A DNA stretch of 64,000 nt, taken from assembly GCF_006120725.1 (NCBI RefSeq), contig NZ_SWMU01000002.1:186001-250000 (forward strand). Reading direction: 5' to 3'. This DNA comes from Mesohalobacter halotolerans (GTDB taxonomy: Bacteria > Bacteroidota > Bacteroidia > Flavobacteriales > Flavobacteriaceae). Made by a program: the position numbers and the translations under genes. Below are positions 52,936-62,075 of the stretch, piece by piece (the first letter of the stretch is position 1; each line of letters begins with the position of its first letter). Below the pieces are notes generated by a model that was not told where the DNA came from, ran no database searches, and saw nothing but the letters and a program-made list of their open reading frames with translations.

Positions 52936-54153
52936 ATGTCAAAACATCCGGCTTCATCTTTACAAGATTTGCAATACTTTGGAGAGTTTGGGGGCGTCAA
53001 CCCGTCCATTTCAGACAGTTCTACGTATACTTTTATGACCGCAAAAGGTATGCGTGATACCTTTGAAGGTAATGGTAAAGGCTGTTTTTTATACAGTCGA
53101 CATACCTCGCCGAGCAACCTATATTTAAGCTCAGCTTTAGCCAAAATGGAAAACACCGAAGATGCTACCGTTTTTGCCTCTGGTATGGGCGCTATCACAT
53201 CTACCATATTGCAAATCTGCCAGCAAAGCGACCATATTGTGGCTAGTAGAACGATTTATGGCGGCACCTATGCCTTTCTTAAAAATGTCTTACCCAAATT
53301 TGGAATAGACACTACTTTTGTAGATTTTACCAATTGCCAAGCTGTAGAACACGCCATACAGCCTCATACCAAATTGTTGTATTGCGAATCGATAAGTAAT
53401 CCTCTACTTGAAATCGTTGATTTAAAGAGAATCTCAGAAATTTCAATAAAACACAACACAAAATTTGTGGTGGATAACACCTTTTCACCTTAGATGTTAC
53501 AGCCGGCTATTCACGGTGCAGATGTGGTAGTTCACAGTTTAACCAAATTCATAAACGGCAGTTCAGACACCGTTGCCGGTGCGGTTTGTGCACCTGCTGA
53601 ATTTATAGATGATTTAAAAGATGTCAATTCCGGATTGGCGATGTTGTTGGGACAAACTTTAGACAGCCTGAGAGCAGCTTCAATTCTAAAAAATTTAAAA
53701 ACGCTTCCTATTAGAATGCAAAAACACTCTGAAAACGCCTATTATTTAGCCGAACAATTTGAAAAAGCTGGTTATAATGTTACTTATCCGGGATTAAAAT
53801 CCCATCTTCAACATGACCTGATTTCAAACTATCTTACCGATGTAATAGGCTATGGTGGCATCATGACTGTAGATTTTGGCAGCCTGGACAATGCCAATGC
53901 CATTATGGAAATGATGCAACATCAAAATATTGGATATTTAGCGGTGAGCTTAGGGTTTTATAAAACTTTGTTTAGCGCTTCAGGGACTTCAACCTCAAGT
54001 GAAATCTCAGAAGACGAACAAAAAGAAATGGGGTTATCTGAAGGCTTAGTGCGATTTTCAGTGGGTTTAGATTACGATATTAAACAGACTTTCGAACAAA
54101 TACAAAAAGCTATTGAACTCGTAGAACAACACAAACAACCTTTTTCTTTTTAA
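52936..54153 (+). pseudogene. Methionine gamma-lyase-like PLP enzyme with an in-frame amber codon
   Basis: The frame is open from 52936 to 54153 except for TAG 53491-53493. It reads VVDNTFSP, stop, MLQPAIHGADVVVHS, where the family has one hydrophobic residue. The PLP lysine lies in SLTKFINGSSDT downstream of the stop, and SGMGAITST and YCESISNP upstream. Thus neither piece is active alone. Composition and length (405 codons) are otherwise intact. The best match by general features is methionine gamma-lyase/cystathionine gamma-lyase. One base change or a sequencing error would explain it; suppression cannot be excluded. Confidence 0.82.
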
Positions 54154-54218
54154 TTTTATCCTTAAAGCATATTAAAATTAACATTTGGATTAGTATTTTA
54201 GTCTTCAAAATCAAATTC

Positions 54219-55223
54219 ATGAAAAATTTTGTTGTTCTATTAAGTATTTTTATTGTTTTAGGGTGCAAAGCACAAAAGGATATTAATGACGTTAATCCAG
54301 AAATTTATGCTAAAACCATCAGTTCACAGACGCTTAAAAACAAGCTCTATACTTTTGCATCAGATGAATTTGAAGGTCGGGAAACTGGAGAGCCTGGACA
54401 GAAGAAAGCTGCGGAATACCTTAAAAATTTTTATCAATCTATAGGCGTTAAATCACCTTTGGGTAAAGATAATTATTACCAAGATATTCCATCTTCTTTT
54501 TTTAATAATCGTCTACCGGATTCTGAAAATGTCGTGGCTTTTATAGAGGGTGATGGTTCTACTGACGAAATTTTAGTGCTTTCGGCTCATTATGACCATA
54601 TTGGTGTGAATGGCGATCAAATATACAATGGTGCCGATGATGATGGTTCAGGCACTGTAGCTATGATGGAAATTGCCAAAGCTTTTAAAGAAGCAGAGAA
54701 CGATGGCTATCAACCCAAGCGAGGTATTTTGTTTTTGCATGTAACTGCAGAAGAGAAAGGGCTTCTCGGTTCGCTGTATTATTCTAAAAACCCTATTTTT
54801 CCCATAGAAAATACCGTTGCTAACTTAAATACTGACATGATTGGTAGAGTAGATGAGCCCCATAAAAATAACCCTAATTATATCTATCTGATAGGCAGTG
54901 ATCGATTAAGTACTGAGCTTCATGAAATATCTGAAGCCACCAATGAAAAGTATGTGCAATTGGATTTAGATTACAAATTCAACGCTGAAGACGATCCTAA
55001 TCGCTTTTATTACCGTAGTGACCATTACAATTTTGCTAAGTTTGATATACCTGTGATATTTTATTTTAACGGCACACATGAAGATTACCACCAACCTACA
55101 GATACGCCTGATAAAATTAATTACGAGCTATTAGCTAAACGTGCCAAATTGATTTTTTACACCGCTTGGGAGGTTGCAAACCGTGAGAAACGACCATTTG
55201 TAGATAAACCCACAAAAAAATAA
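54219..55223 (+). CDS. M28-family aminopeptidase lipoprotein
   Basis: A 334-residue lipoprotein (lipobox FIVLGC). The M28 zinc peptidase domain has metal ligands in VLSAHYDHIG (His), GADDDGSGT (Asp), TAEEKGLLGS (general-base and ligand Glu) and NTDMIGR (Asp); the final His is in HEDYHQPTDT. All five are present. It likely trims peptides in the periplasm or at the surface. Its stop codon is five bases before the PepSY-like gene. Confidence 0.93.
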   Translation: MKNFVVLLSIFIVLGCKAQKDINDVNPEIYAKTISSQTLKNKLYTFASDEFEGRETGEPGQKKAAEYLKNFYQSIGVKSPLGKDNYYQDIPSSFFNNRLPDSENVVAFIEGDGSTDEILVLSAHYDHIGVNGDQIYNGADDDGSGTVAMMEIAKAFKEAENDGYQPKRGILFLHVTAEEKGLLGSLYYSKNPIFPIENTVANLNTDMIGRVDEPHKNNPNYIYLIGSDRLSTELHEISEATNEKYVQLDLDYKFNAEDDPNRFYYRSDHYNFAKFDIPVIFYFNGTHEDYHQPTDTPDKINYELLAKRAKLIFYTAWEVANREKRPFVDKPTKK

Positions 55224-55228
55224 GTATT

Positions 55229-55804
55229 TTGAAGCCGTTCAGTTTATTGTTGTTGACACTTTTCATTTTTCATCCTACTTGGAGCCAGACCAAAATTGAA
55301 ATTGAAAAACATGTCAAAACACATGAAGTCCCAACCGAAGCTCTGGAAGATTTAGGGGAACATTTAAAAAATCCCAAAAAGGTAAAATGGTATTATCAAG
55401 AAGACGGTGATAAAAAAGTGTTTGAAGCTAAGTTTAAACAGAATTCAAATCAATACAGTGTTGAATTTTCTAGACAAGGTGAAGTTTTAAATGTTGAAGT
55501 TATTACCAAATCAAATCAGATAGAAACTGATACTTTTAAACAAATCAAATCTGAACTTAAATCTACATTTAGCGATTTTAAAATCAGAAAGATTCAACGA
55601 GAATATCTTGGAGAAAGAGAGGATTTGTTTGAAATTATTTCAGAAAATGAGATTGATGATGATTTAAACCTACGCTACGAAATAGAAGTCAACGCCAAAA
55701 AAGATAAAAAACGTCACCTTTACGAATTGTTATTCAATAAAACCGGCAATCTTATTAGTCAACGACAAGTTAAGCTCAAATCCACTGATATTTTAGATTA
55801 TTAA
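55229..55804 (+). CDS. PepSY-like secreted protein
   Basis: A 191-residue protein starting at a TTG codon (no in-frame ATG nearby) with a signal peptide MKPFSLLLLTLFIFHPTWSQ. Two PepSY-like modules are suggested by KKVKWYYQEDGDKKVFEAKF and the later RKIQREYLGEREDLFEI. Such domains may inhibit proteases or sense envelope stress. It overlaps the start of the DUF2490 gene by one base, so the genes M28, PepSY and DUF2490 appear to form an operon. Confidence 0.7.
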   Translation: MKPFSLLLLTLFIFHPTWSQTKIEIEKHVKTHEVPTEALEDLGEHLKNPKKVKWYYQEDGDKKVFEAKFKQNSNQYSVEFSRQGEVLNVEVITKSNQIETDTFKQIKSELKSTFSDFKIRKIQREYLGEREDLFEIISENEIDDDLNLRYEIEVNAKKDKKRHLYELLFNKTGNLISQRQVKLKSTDILDY

Positions 55805-56472
55805 TGCGACAATTTTTAATTATTATTTTTTGTCTTATAGGACTTTTATGTTCTGCTCAAAATGTTGTTGCGGGTTTTTTACCAGATTTTACATTGTCAT
55901 ACAAGGCTTCAGAACAATATAAAATAGTTCATAAGCTTGAAAGTCGCTTTCCGTCCTATAACGATACATCTGAAGATATTAATGTTCAGTTTGAACGTTT
56001 GGATATGCAGAACTTTATCGAGCGTAAAATAGGCTTGTTTTCAAAATTGTCCCTAGGTTATCAATACCGTATTAAAGACAGTGCAGCAGATGAGCATCGC
56101 TTTATCCAGCAATTTTCCTGGACAGATAATTTAACAGCCTTTAGAATAGGGCATAGGTTGAGAAGTGACCAGACGTATTCTAGAGCTAGAAAACCGGAAA
56201 TACGCTTTAGATATCGCTCTGGCTTTCAGTTTCCTCTTCAAGGTCAACAACTTGATGCGGGCGAATATTACTTGTCCATTTCAGATGAGCTGGTTTGGTC
56301 TTATCGTTCGCCAAACGCCGATTTAGAAAATAGGGTATTGGCAAAACTAGGACTCTACATTAACGATAAAAATAAAATTGAATGGGGTTTAGAATGGCGA
56401 CTTGAAGAACTGTTTTTAGAAAAGGTCAATCATCAACTATGGGTCGGATTGAGTTGGTATAAGGCATTGTAG
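55804..56472 (+). CDS. DUF2490-family outer-membrane protein
   Basis: A 222-residue protein with a signal peptide (FCLIGLLCSAQ) and alternating aromatic strands (FRIGHRLRSDQTYSRARKPE, then FRYRSGFQFPLQG) that suggest a small beta barrel; the last residues (LWVGLSWYKAL) are aromatic. It matches the general features of DUF2490. The function is unknown. Confidence 0.78.
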   Translation: MRQFLIIIFCLIGLLCSAQNVVAGFLPDFTLSYKASEQYKIVHKLESRFPSYNDTSEDINVQFERLDMQNFIERKIGLFSKLSLGYQYRIKDSAADEHRFIQQFSWTDNLTAFRIGHRLRSDQTYSRARKPEIRFRYRSGFQFPLQGQQLDAGEYYLSISDELVWSYRSPNADLENRVLAKLGLYINDKNKIEWGLEWRLEELFLEKVNHQLWVGLSWYKAL

Positions 56473-56549
56473 GTTTAGGCCTTTCATTTCATTTATTTTT
56501 AATTAGAAAACAAAGCGACAAACTCTATTTAAATACATAAATTTACAAC

Positions 56550-57353
56550 ATGATGGTTTTCAAATTTATTAGGTTTGTTTCGGTGTTTTGCTTGTTATTT
56601 ATAAGTTTGTTCTGCTTTAGCCAAAATGCAACGCTAAAACCTGTTGATAGCATCCCTTTAAAAGCCGATAAGTTTGTCGGCATCGACAAATTTCAAAACT
56701 TGTATTATGTCAAGGATAATACCTTATTTAAAAAACCTGATAATGGTTTAGAAACTCTTGCATTTCAAGATGTTTTACTAGGCGAACTTACAAGAGTAGA
56801 TATTTTAAATCCCAACAAAGTTATTTTGTTTTATCAATCGGCTAATACCGTTGTGGTTTTAGATAACCGCATGACAGAAATTGATCGGCAAGATTTTAAT
56901 AGTGTTTTTCCTTTTAAAAATGTTGCTTTTGCTGGCACATCAAAAGATCAAAGCCTTTGGATATACAATATTGACCTAAACCAACTAGAGCTTTACGACT
57001 ATCGTTTTGATAAAACCACAGCTAAATCTTTACCAATTAGTGTCGATATTTTATCTATGCACAACAACTTCAATCAATGTTATCTGCTCAGTAAAGAAGG
57101 GGTTTTGGTGTATAATATTTATGGAAGTCTCGTCAAAGAAATTCCAATAAAACAAATTAATGGCTTAGATTTATACAAAAACCAACTGCTTATCTATGCA
57201 AATGAGATGTTGACAATCTTCAATAAAAATTTTGAAATTACACAATCCATAGAATTCAATAGTCTTGAGCTTAAAAATCTTTTTTTTGCTGGCGAAAACT
57301 TCTATATTTACGACGGAAAAAAAGTAATTCAATATACCATTCTTTCAAAATAA
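56550..57353 (+). CDS. Secreted protein, probable beta-propeller-like repeats
   Basis: A 267-residue protein with a signal peptide (LLFISLFCFSQ). Repeated short strands (FVGIDKFQNLYYVKDNTLFK, NVAFAGTSKDQSLWIYNID) suggest propeller blades. I recall proteins of this type immediately upstream of deoxynucleoside kinase genes in other flavobacteria. The function is unknown. It is six bases before that gene. Confidence 0.65.
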   Translation: MMVFKFIRFVSVFCLLFISLFCFSQNATLKPVDSIPLKADKFVGIDKFQNLYYVKDNTLFKKPDNGLETLAFQDVLLGELTRVDILNPNKVILFYQSANTVVVLDNRMTEIDRQDFNSVFPFKNVAFAGTSKDQSLWIYNIDLNQLELYDYRFDKTTAKSLPISVDILSMHNNFNQCYLLSKEGVLVYNIYGSLVKEIPIKQINGLDLYKNQLLIYANEMLTIFNKNFEITQSIEFNSLELKNLFFAGENFYIYDGKKVIQYTILSK

Positions 57354-57359
57354 AACTAC

Positions 57360-57980
57360 ATGCACGTTGCTATTGCCGGGAATATCGGTGCTGGAAAAAC
57401 CACGCTTACTGCACTGTTGGCTAAACATTTTAAATGGGAAGCCCAATACGAAGATGTTTTAGAAAATCCATATCTAGAAGATTTTTATAACGAAATGTCT
57501 CGCTGGTCCTTTAATCTTCAGGTCTATTTTCTCAACTCGCGTTTTAGACAGATATTAGATATTAGGCAAAGTGGTAAGGATATTATTCAAGATAGAACCA
57601 TTTACGAGGATGCTTTTATTTTTGCGCCAAACTTGCATGCTATGGGATTAATGACAAATCGCGACTATAAAAATTACCGCTCTTTGTTTGACTTAATGGA
57701 GTCGGTAACTAAGCCGCCAGATTTACTCATTTATTTGAGAAGTACTGTGCCCAATTTGGTCAATCAGATTCAAAAACGCGGTCGTGAATATGAAAATTCG
57801 ATTTCTATAGATTACCTGAACCGCCTCAATGAACGCTATGAAGCTTGGATTCACGATTATAACAAAGGTAACTTGTTAATCATAGATGTCGATAAATTTA
57901 ACTTTGTTGATAGCCCGGAAGACTTGGGAGATATTATAAACAAAATAGATGCTGAACTCAACGGTCTTTTCAAATCTTAG
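57360..57980 (+). CDS. Deoxynucleoside kinase
   Basis: A 206-residue member of the dNK family. P-loop GNIGAGKTT at residues 7-15, the EDVLENPYL segment binding the nucleoside, the DRTIYEDAFIF motif near 80 and a lid arginine-rich segment in KRGREYENSI near 140. It phosphorylates deoxynucleosides in salvage; specificity cannot be read. It converges with, and overlaps by four bases, the membrane protein gene on the other strand. Confidence 0.9.
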   Translation: MHVAIAGNIGAGKTTLTALLAKHFKWEAQYEDVLENPYLEDFYNEMSRWSFNLQVYFLNSRFRQILDIRQSGKDIIQDRTIYEDAFIFAPNLHAMGLMTNRDYKNYRSLFDLMESVTKPPDLLIYLRSTVPNLVNQIQKRGREYENSISIDYLNRLNERYEAWIHDYNKGNLLIIDVDKFNFVDSPEDLGDIINKIDAELNGLFKS

Positions 57981-58591
57981 TCGTTACGGTCAATCTTTTT
58001 CAATACTTTATAGTTTTTATAAAGCCTACGTGTCAAGATGCCGTAAAGCAGTCTATAGAAACCAACTATTAATAACAGAAAAACCAAAAAAACGATAAAC
58101 AAAAATCCTAAACTGAGAAGTTTAACTTTAATGGGTTCGGAACCTGTAAATTTATCTATTGTAATATAACCTGTAACCATAAAAGAGATTGTAAAGAAAA
58201 CAATATTAAACCACACGTAAGCCTTAACAGTTTTACGTGTGATGATAATGTTTCTCATCAATCCTTTTACACTATCGTCCGTGCTTATTTTCTTGTAATT
58301 CCTAAAAAACAGGGCAATAAATATAACAATCATCGTATAATTGACCACCAATGATATTCTGTAAAAAGTACCCAAGCCCATGTCTTGAGTAAGATTGTGA
58401 CCAGTTTCGAAAAAGCTTAAAGATTCTATTCCAAGCCAAAACACAAATTCGGCTATACTGATGATAAAAATCCACTTCACAATAGACGTCGATTTTTTAT
58501 GCATCATTGTATATATTTCTTCTGCTTTGAGACGCGGCAGGTTTTTTTCCTGTCGTTTCCAGTCTTGTTTTAATAAATCAAGTTCATCCAT
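57977..58591 (-). CDS. Membrane protein paired with the ECF sigma factor
   Basis: A 204-residue protein. The N-terminal cytoplasmic segment (MDELDLLKQDWKRQEKNLPR) is followed by four membrane helices at about 40-60, 80-105, 125-150 and 160-190. It begins one base after the stop of the sigma factor gene. The location suggests an anti-sigma or partner role. No canonical anti-sigma (ZAS) motif was seen, so this is inferred only from gene order. Confidence 0.65.
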   Translation of the reverse strand: MDELDLLKQDWKRQEKNLPRLKAEEIYTMMHKKSTSIVKWIFIISIAEFVFWLGIESLSFFETGHNLTQDMGLGTFYRISLVVNYTMIVIFIALFFRNYKKISTDDSVKGLMRNIIITRKTVKAYVWFNIVFFTISFMVTGYITIDKFTGSEPIKVKLLSLGFLFIVFLVFLLLIVGFYRLLYGILTRRLYKNYKVLKKIDRND

Positions 58592-58592
58592 A

Positions 58593-59087
58593 TCAAGGAT
58601 TTATAATCGTTCTTAATTTCTTTTTTATTCTGTTCATTTTTACTCTGGCATTGACTTCAGAAATACCAAGGGTTTCAGAAATTTCTGCGTAGTTCTTATC
58701 TTCTAAATACAAAAATACCAGCGCTTTATCAATATCATTTAACTCTTTTACCGCGGCATACATCAATTTTAAGTGTTGTTCAGTTGTGTCATCGTAATAA
58801 TCGGCTTCAATTTTAAAGCTGATATCAGCTATATCTTGCGTTTTGACACGTCGTTTTTGCTTCCTGTACAATGTAATGGCCGTATTTAAAGCCACGCGAT
58901 ACATCCAAGTCGAAAACTTTGCATCACCCCTAAATTTAGGGTATGCTTTCCATAATTGTACAGTAATGTCTTGAAACAAATCTTTGTGTTGTGCTTCAGT
59001 ATCAGCATACATACGGCAAATTTTATGCACGATGTTTTGGTGCTTTTCTAAAAGATTAACAAATTTTTGCTCTAGTTCAGATTTCAC
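58593..59087 (-). CDS. ECF-type RNA polymerase sigma factor
   Basis: A 164-residue sigma-70 family ECF factor. Region 2 is KICRMYADTEAQHKDLFQDI and FRGDAKFSTWMYRVALNTAI at about 20-75. Region 4 is DKALVFLYLEDKNYAEISET and LGISEVNARVKMNRIKKKL at about 115-160. It is the first gene of a two-gene unit with a membrane protein. Confidence 0.93.
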   Translation of the reverse strand: MKSELEQKFVNLLEKHQNIVHKICRMYADTEAQHKDLFQDITVQLWKAYPKFRGDAKFSTWMYRVALNTAITLYRKQKRRVKTQDIADISFKIEADYYDDTTEQHLKLMYAAVKELNDIDKALVFLYLEDKNYAEISETLGISEVNARVKMNRIKKKLRTIINP

Positions 59088-59146
59088 AAAGTCGGTTATT
59101 ACCTTATAAGTAGTAAAGTTTTCTTAATGTTACAGAATATACGAAT

Positions 59147-59154
59147 CAAATGTA
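59147..59154 (-). promoter_or_regulatory. Possible -7 element of the ECF sigma gene
   Basis: On the minus strand TACATTTG fits TAnnTTTG, 60 bases before the sigma factor start codon. No clear -33 element. Confidence 0.35.
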
Positions 59155-59181
59155 TTAAAATAAGAAATATTAATTTGTATT

Positions 59182-60480
59182 ATGAATATACCTGATTCAA
59201 AAGATCCTAGAGTAGTCGTCATTGGTGGTGGATTTGGCGGGATGTCTGTCACGCGAAAGTTATTAAACAAGCCCGTTCAATTAGTATTAATAGACAAGCG
59301 TAATTACCATACTTTTCAACCGCTGTTGTACCAAGTGTCTACTTCGGGCTTAGAGCCAGATTCTATAGCTTTTCCACTTAGAAAGTTCTTAAACCGCAGT
59401 AAAAATGGCTATTTTAGAATGGCTGAAGTCAATCAAATTCATGCAGAAAAGCATTTGATTGAAACTAATATTGGAACGCTCAATTACGATTATTTAGTTA
59501 TAGCAACAGGTTCAAAAACAAACTTCTTTGGCAATGAAAATGTAGAAAAAAATGCCGTATGGATGAAAACGGTCCCTCAAGCACTGAATTTAAGAAGTTT
59601 GATTTTTGAAAGTTTGGAACAAGCAGCAATTACAGAAGAAAAAGAAAAACGAAAAGCCTTGCTCACATTTGTCATTGCCGGTGCTGGGCCAACAGGTGTT
59701 GAGTTAAGCGGAGCGATCGCAGAGTTGAGGAATCATATTATCAAGAAAGATTATAAAGATTTTGATGCTAGTGAATTGGAGATACATCTTATTGAAGGTG
59801 CTAATCGTGTTTTACCACCCATGAGCGAAGAATCTTCTGCCGATGCTCATAAATACTTGACCGAAATGGGTGTACAGATTCACTTAGAAACCATGGTTAA
59901 AGATTATAAAAACTGTGAAGTTACTACCAATAATGGTGAAACCATCTCATCAGAAAATTTTATATGGAGTGCTGGTGTTCATGGCGCGCCTGTTCAAGGT
60001 TTAAAAGCTGAAAGTTTGATAAATTGTGCTAACCGCTATAAAGTTAATACGTTCAATCAAGTTGAGGGTTATGAAAATGTGTTTGCTATAGGTGATATTG
60101 CATTAATGCATAGTGTTGATTATCCTAAAGGTCATCCTATGGTCGCACAGCCTGCTATTCAACAAGGAAGACAATTAGCAAAAAATATCCTCAACATTAT
60201 AAAAGGTGAAAAGATGCAACCATTTGAATATAATGATAAAGGTTCTATGGCAACCATCGGACGAAATAAAGCGGTAGTTGATATTGGTAAATTTCAACTC
60301 GGTGGCTTTATAGCTTGGTATATTTGGATGTTTGTGCATTTGTGGTTCTTAATTGGAATCAAAAACAGGTTAGTGACCTTTTTAAATTGGGTTTACAATT
60401 ACATCAATTACGATCGTTCTGAACGTTTGATTATAAGACCGTTTAAAAGAAACAGGGCTAAAATGGAAGATGTGGAGTAG
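59182..60480 (+). CDS. ndh: Type II NADH dehydrogenase (NDH-2)
   Basis: A 432-residue flavoprotein. FAD-binding GGGFGGMS at about 14-21, the quinone-site segment FQPLLYQVSTSGLEPDSIAFP near 55, NADH-binding GAGPTGVELSGA near 170 and the second FAD contact YENVFAIGDIA near 300. The C-terminus has an amphipathic or membrane helix (FIAWYIWMFVHLWFLIGI) as in membrane-bound NDH-2. It passes electrons from NADH to quinone without pumping protons. Confidence 0.93.
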   Translation: MNIPDSKDPRVVVIGGGFGGMSVTRKLLNKPVQLVLIDKRNYHTFQPLLYQVSTSGLEPDSIAFPLRKFLNRSKNGYFRMAEVNQIHAEKHLIETNIGTLNYDYLVIATGSKTNFFGNENVEKNAVWMKTVPQALNLRSLIFESLEQAAITEEKEKRKALLTFVIAGAGPTGVELSGAIAELRNHIIKKDYKDFDASELEIHLIEGANRVLPPMSEESSADAHKYLTEMGVQIHLETMVKDYKNCEVTTNNGETISSENFIWSAGVHGAPVQGLKAESLINCANRYKVNTFNQVEGYENVFAIGDIALMHSVDYPKGHPMVAQPAIQQGRQLAKNILNIIKGEKMQPFEYNDKGSMATIGRNKAVVDIGKFQLGGFIAWYIWMFVHLWFLIGIKNRLVTFLNWVYNYINYDRSERLIIRPFKRNRAKMEDVE

Positions 60481-60671
60481 CACATCTCGTTACTTTTTAT
60501 ACTATTTTCCTACTCTAAAAAATTATAAAACACCTGCCTCGCCCTCAAGGCTGGCTCGATGTGACGCCTCTAGTTGTATCAAGAACTGATTGTTAATAAC
60601 CTGTTTACAACATCTAAAATCACAGATTAAACTGCATTTACATAATCTTTAATTTTATAAAAATTCACATC

Positions 60672-61079
60672 ATGGAAAACAGAAGTCAACAATTATCTGA
60701 ATTAAGACCTGTGATTTCCGGTGCCAAAGTGACCGCATTGACATCTGAAGAAGAAAGTTTTCAAAACAAAACTTTAAGACCCATCGCTAAACTGCAAAAC
60801 GATTTGCTGCTAGAAATTTTTAAACACTACATTAAAAAACGTAAAAATGTTTACTTCACCTTGAGTTTACAAAAACAAGTCGACTACATTGAGCATGCTG
60901 TAAAACAAGATACCAAATTACGAAATACCATAAAAGGAGTTTTTATAGGCTTGTTTACCTATGATGAATACCTCATTTATGCTGAAAATAATCGCGCACT
61001 CAATAAGCGAATAACAAACTTGACTATAGAGCGACTCAAAAATCACATGCAATATTTTGAAGAAGCTTATGCGAGTTAG
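60672..61079 (+). CDS. Conserved flavobacterial hypothetical protein
   Basis: A 135-residue cytoplasmic protein (MENRSQQLSELRPVISGAKV and on). The middle part TLRPIAKLQNDLLLEIFKHY, then SLQKQVDYIEHAVKQD, looks all-helical. Homologues are widespread in Flavobacteriaceae and are often labelled glyoxalase, which I cannot support because no metal-binding residue pattern is visible. No enzymatic motif seen. It is a single gene. Confidence 0.6.
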   Translation: MENRSQQLSELRPVISGAKVTALTSEEESFQNKTLRPIAKLQNDLLLEIFKHYIKKRKNVYFTLSLQKQVDYIEHAVKQDTKLRNTIKGVFIGLFTYDEYLIYAENNRALNKRITNLTIERLKNHMQYFEEAYAS

Positions 61080-61109
61080 CATTGGTTTAAATTTAAGACT
61101 TTATCAAAA

Positions 61110-61298
61110 ATGAAAAAGCTTAGACTTGGAGTAAGTGTTGTAGCTATAGTTTTAATCGCAATTGAGTTGTATTTGATTGATTATAAAAATTTAAGTTTGG
61201 CTGATAATACAAATCATTATCTTGTAATTTTTGCTATGATTTGTTTAATACTCTCAATGGTTTTTTCTCAACGCCATGATGATAGACTTAAGAAATAG
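61110..61298 (+). CDS. Small membrane protein, two helices
   Basis: A 62-residue protein with two membrane helices (LGVSVVAIVLIAIELYLI and YLVIFAMICLILSMVFS). It is about 30 bases behind the preceding hypothetical. No family recognised. Confidence 0.55.
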   Translation: MKKLRLGVSVVAIVLIAIELYLIDYKNLSLADNTNHYLVIFAMICLILSMVFSQRHDDRLKK

Positions 61299-61430
61299 TT
61301 GTCATAAATTTTAATTTAACAGTCTATTTAAATCAGGTTTGTTTAAGCTTCAACACATCTATTTGCATATTTTAACTTTAGTTAAAAATGAAGAATAAGT
61401 TAATAACTTATGTTTATAAAAATCATCAAA

Positions 61431-62072
61431 ATGGAAAACATATTAGTTATAGGAGCTAATGGAAAAACAGGTAAAATTATTTGCAAGGTCTTAAATAATG
61501 CTTCTGGTTATAAACCTTTTGCTATGATAAGACAAGAAAAACAAAAATCTTACTTTGAAAACCAAGGTATCCATACCAGAATTGGCGATTTGGAAAATGA
61601 TTTTCCAGATGCTTTTAAAGATATCCATAAAGTAATTTTTGCTGCTGGTTCTGGTGGTCATACCAGTGATAAAAAGACTACTGCTATTGATCAAGATGGC
61701 GCCATAAAATCTATAGTTATTGCAGAAAACCAGAGGTTGCAGAAATTTGTGATGTTAAGCTCTATGGGAACAGATAAGCCAGAACAAATCAAAAGTCTTA
61801 AGCATTACCTCGAAGCAAAGAAAAAGGCTGATGACTTTTTAAAGGCCTCTAATCTGTCTTATACTATTGTGCAACCTGGTGCATTAACTAATGATGAAGG
61901 TCATGAAAAGGTTAAGATAGCTAGTCGCCTAAACTCAGTAGGTCAAATATCCCGTGAGGATGTCGCACAGGCATTAATTTATGCTTTAGAAGAGAGTATT
62001 GCAAAAGATACCTCATTTGAAATGCTTTCGGGCCAAGACGATCTTAAATATGCCATAGAAAATTACAAGTAG
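61431..62072 (+). CDS. NAD(P)-binding short-chain (NmrA/SDR) protein
   Basis: About 213 residues from ATG 61431 (MENILVIGANGKTGKIICKV), which opens the Rossmann fold; an upstream start adds seven non-conserved residues. Nucleotide-binding GANGKTG, SSMG near 112, YTIVQPGALTNDEG near 145. This is the atypical SDR5/YwnB-like group without the classical YxxxK pair. Substrate unknown. Confidence 0.85.
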   Translation: MENILVIGANGKTGKIICKVLNNASGYKPFAMIRQEKQKSYFENQGIHTRIGDLENDFPDAFKDIHKVIFAAGSGGHTSDKKTTAIDQDGAIKSIVIAENQRLQKFVMLSSMGTDKPEQIKSLKHYLEAKKKADDFLKASNLSYTIVQPGALTNDEGHEKVKIASRLNSVGQISREDVAQALIYALEESIAKDTSFEMLSGQDDLKYAIENYK

Positions 62073-62075
62073 TAG

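Noticed and set aside
1376-53493. A changed genetic code with TAG as a sense codon
   Set aside because: Many intact genes here end with TAG (for example those ending at 29534, 57980, 60480, 61079, 61298 and 62072), and the residues expected at the interrupting TAGs differ.
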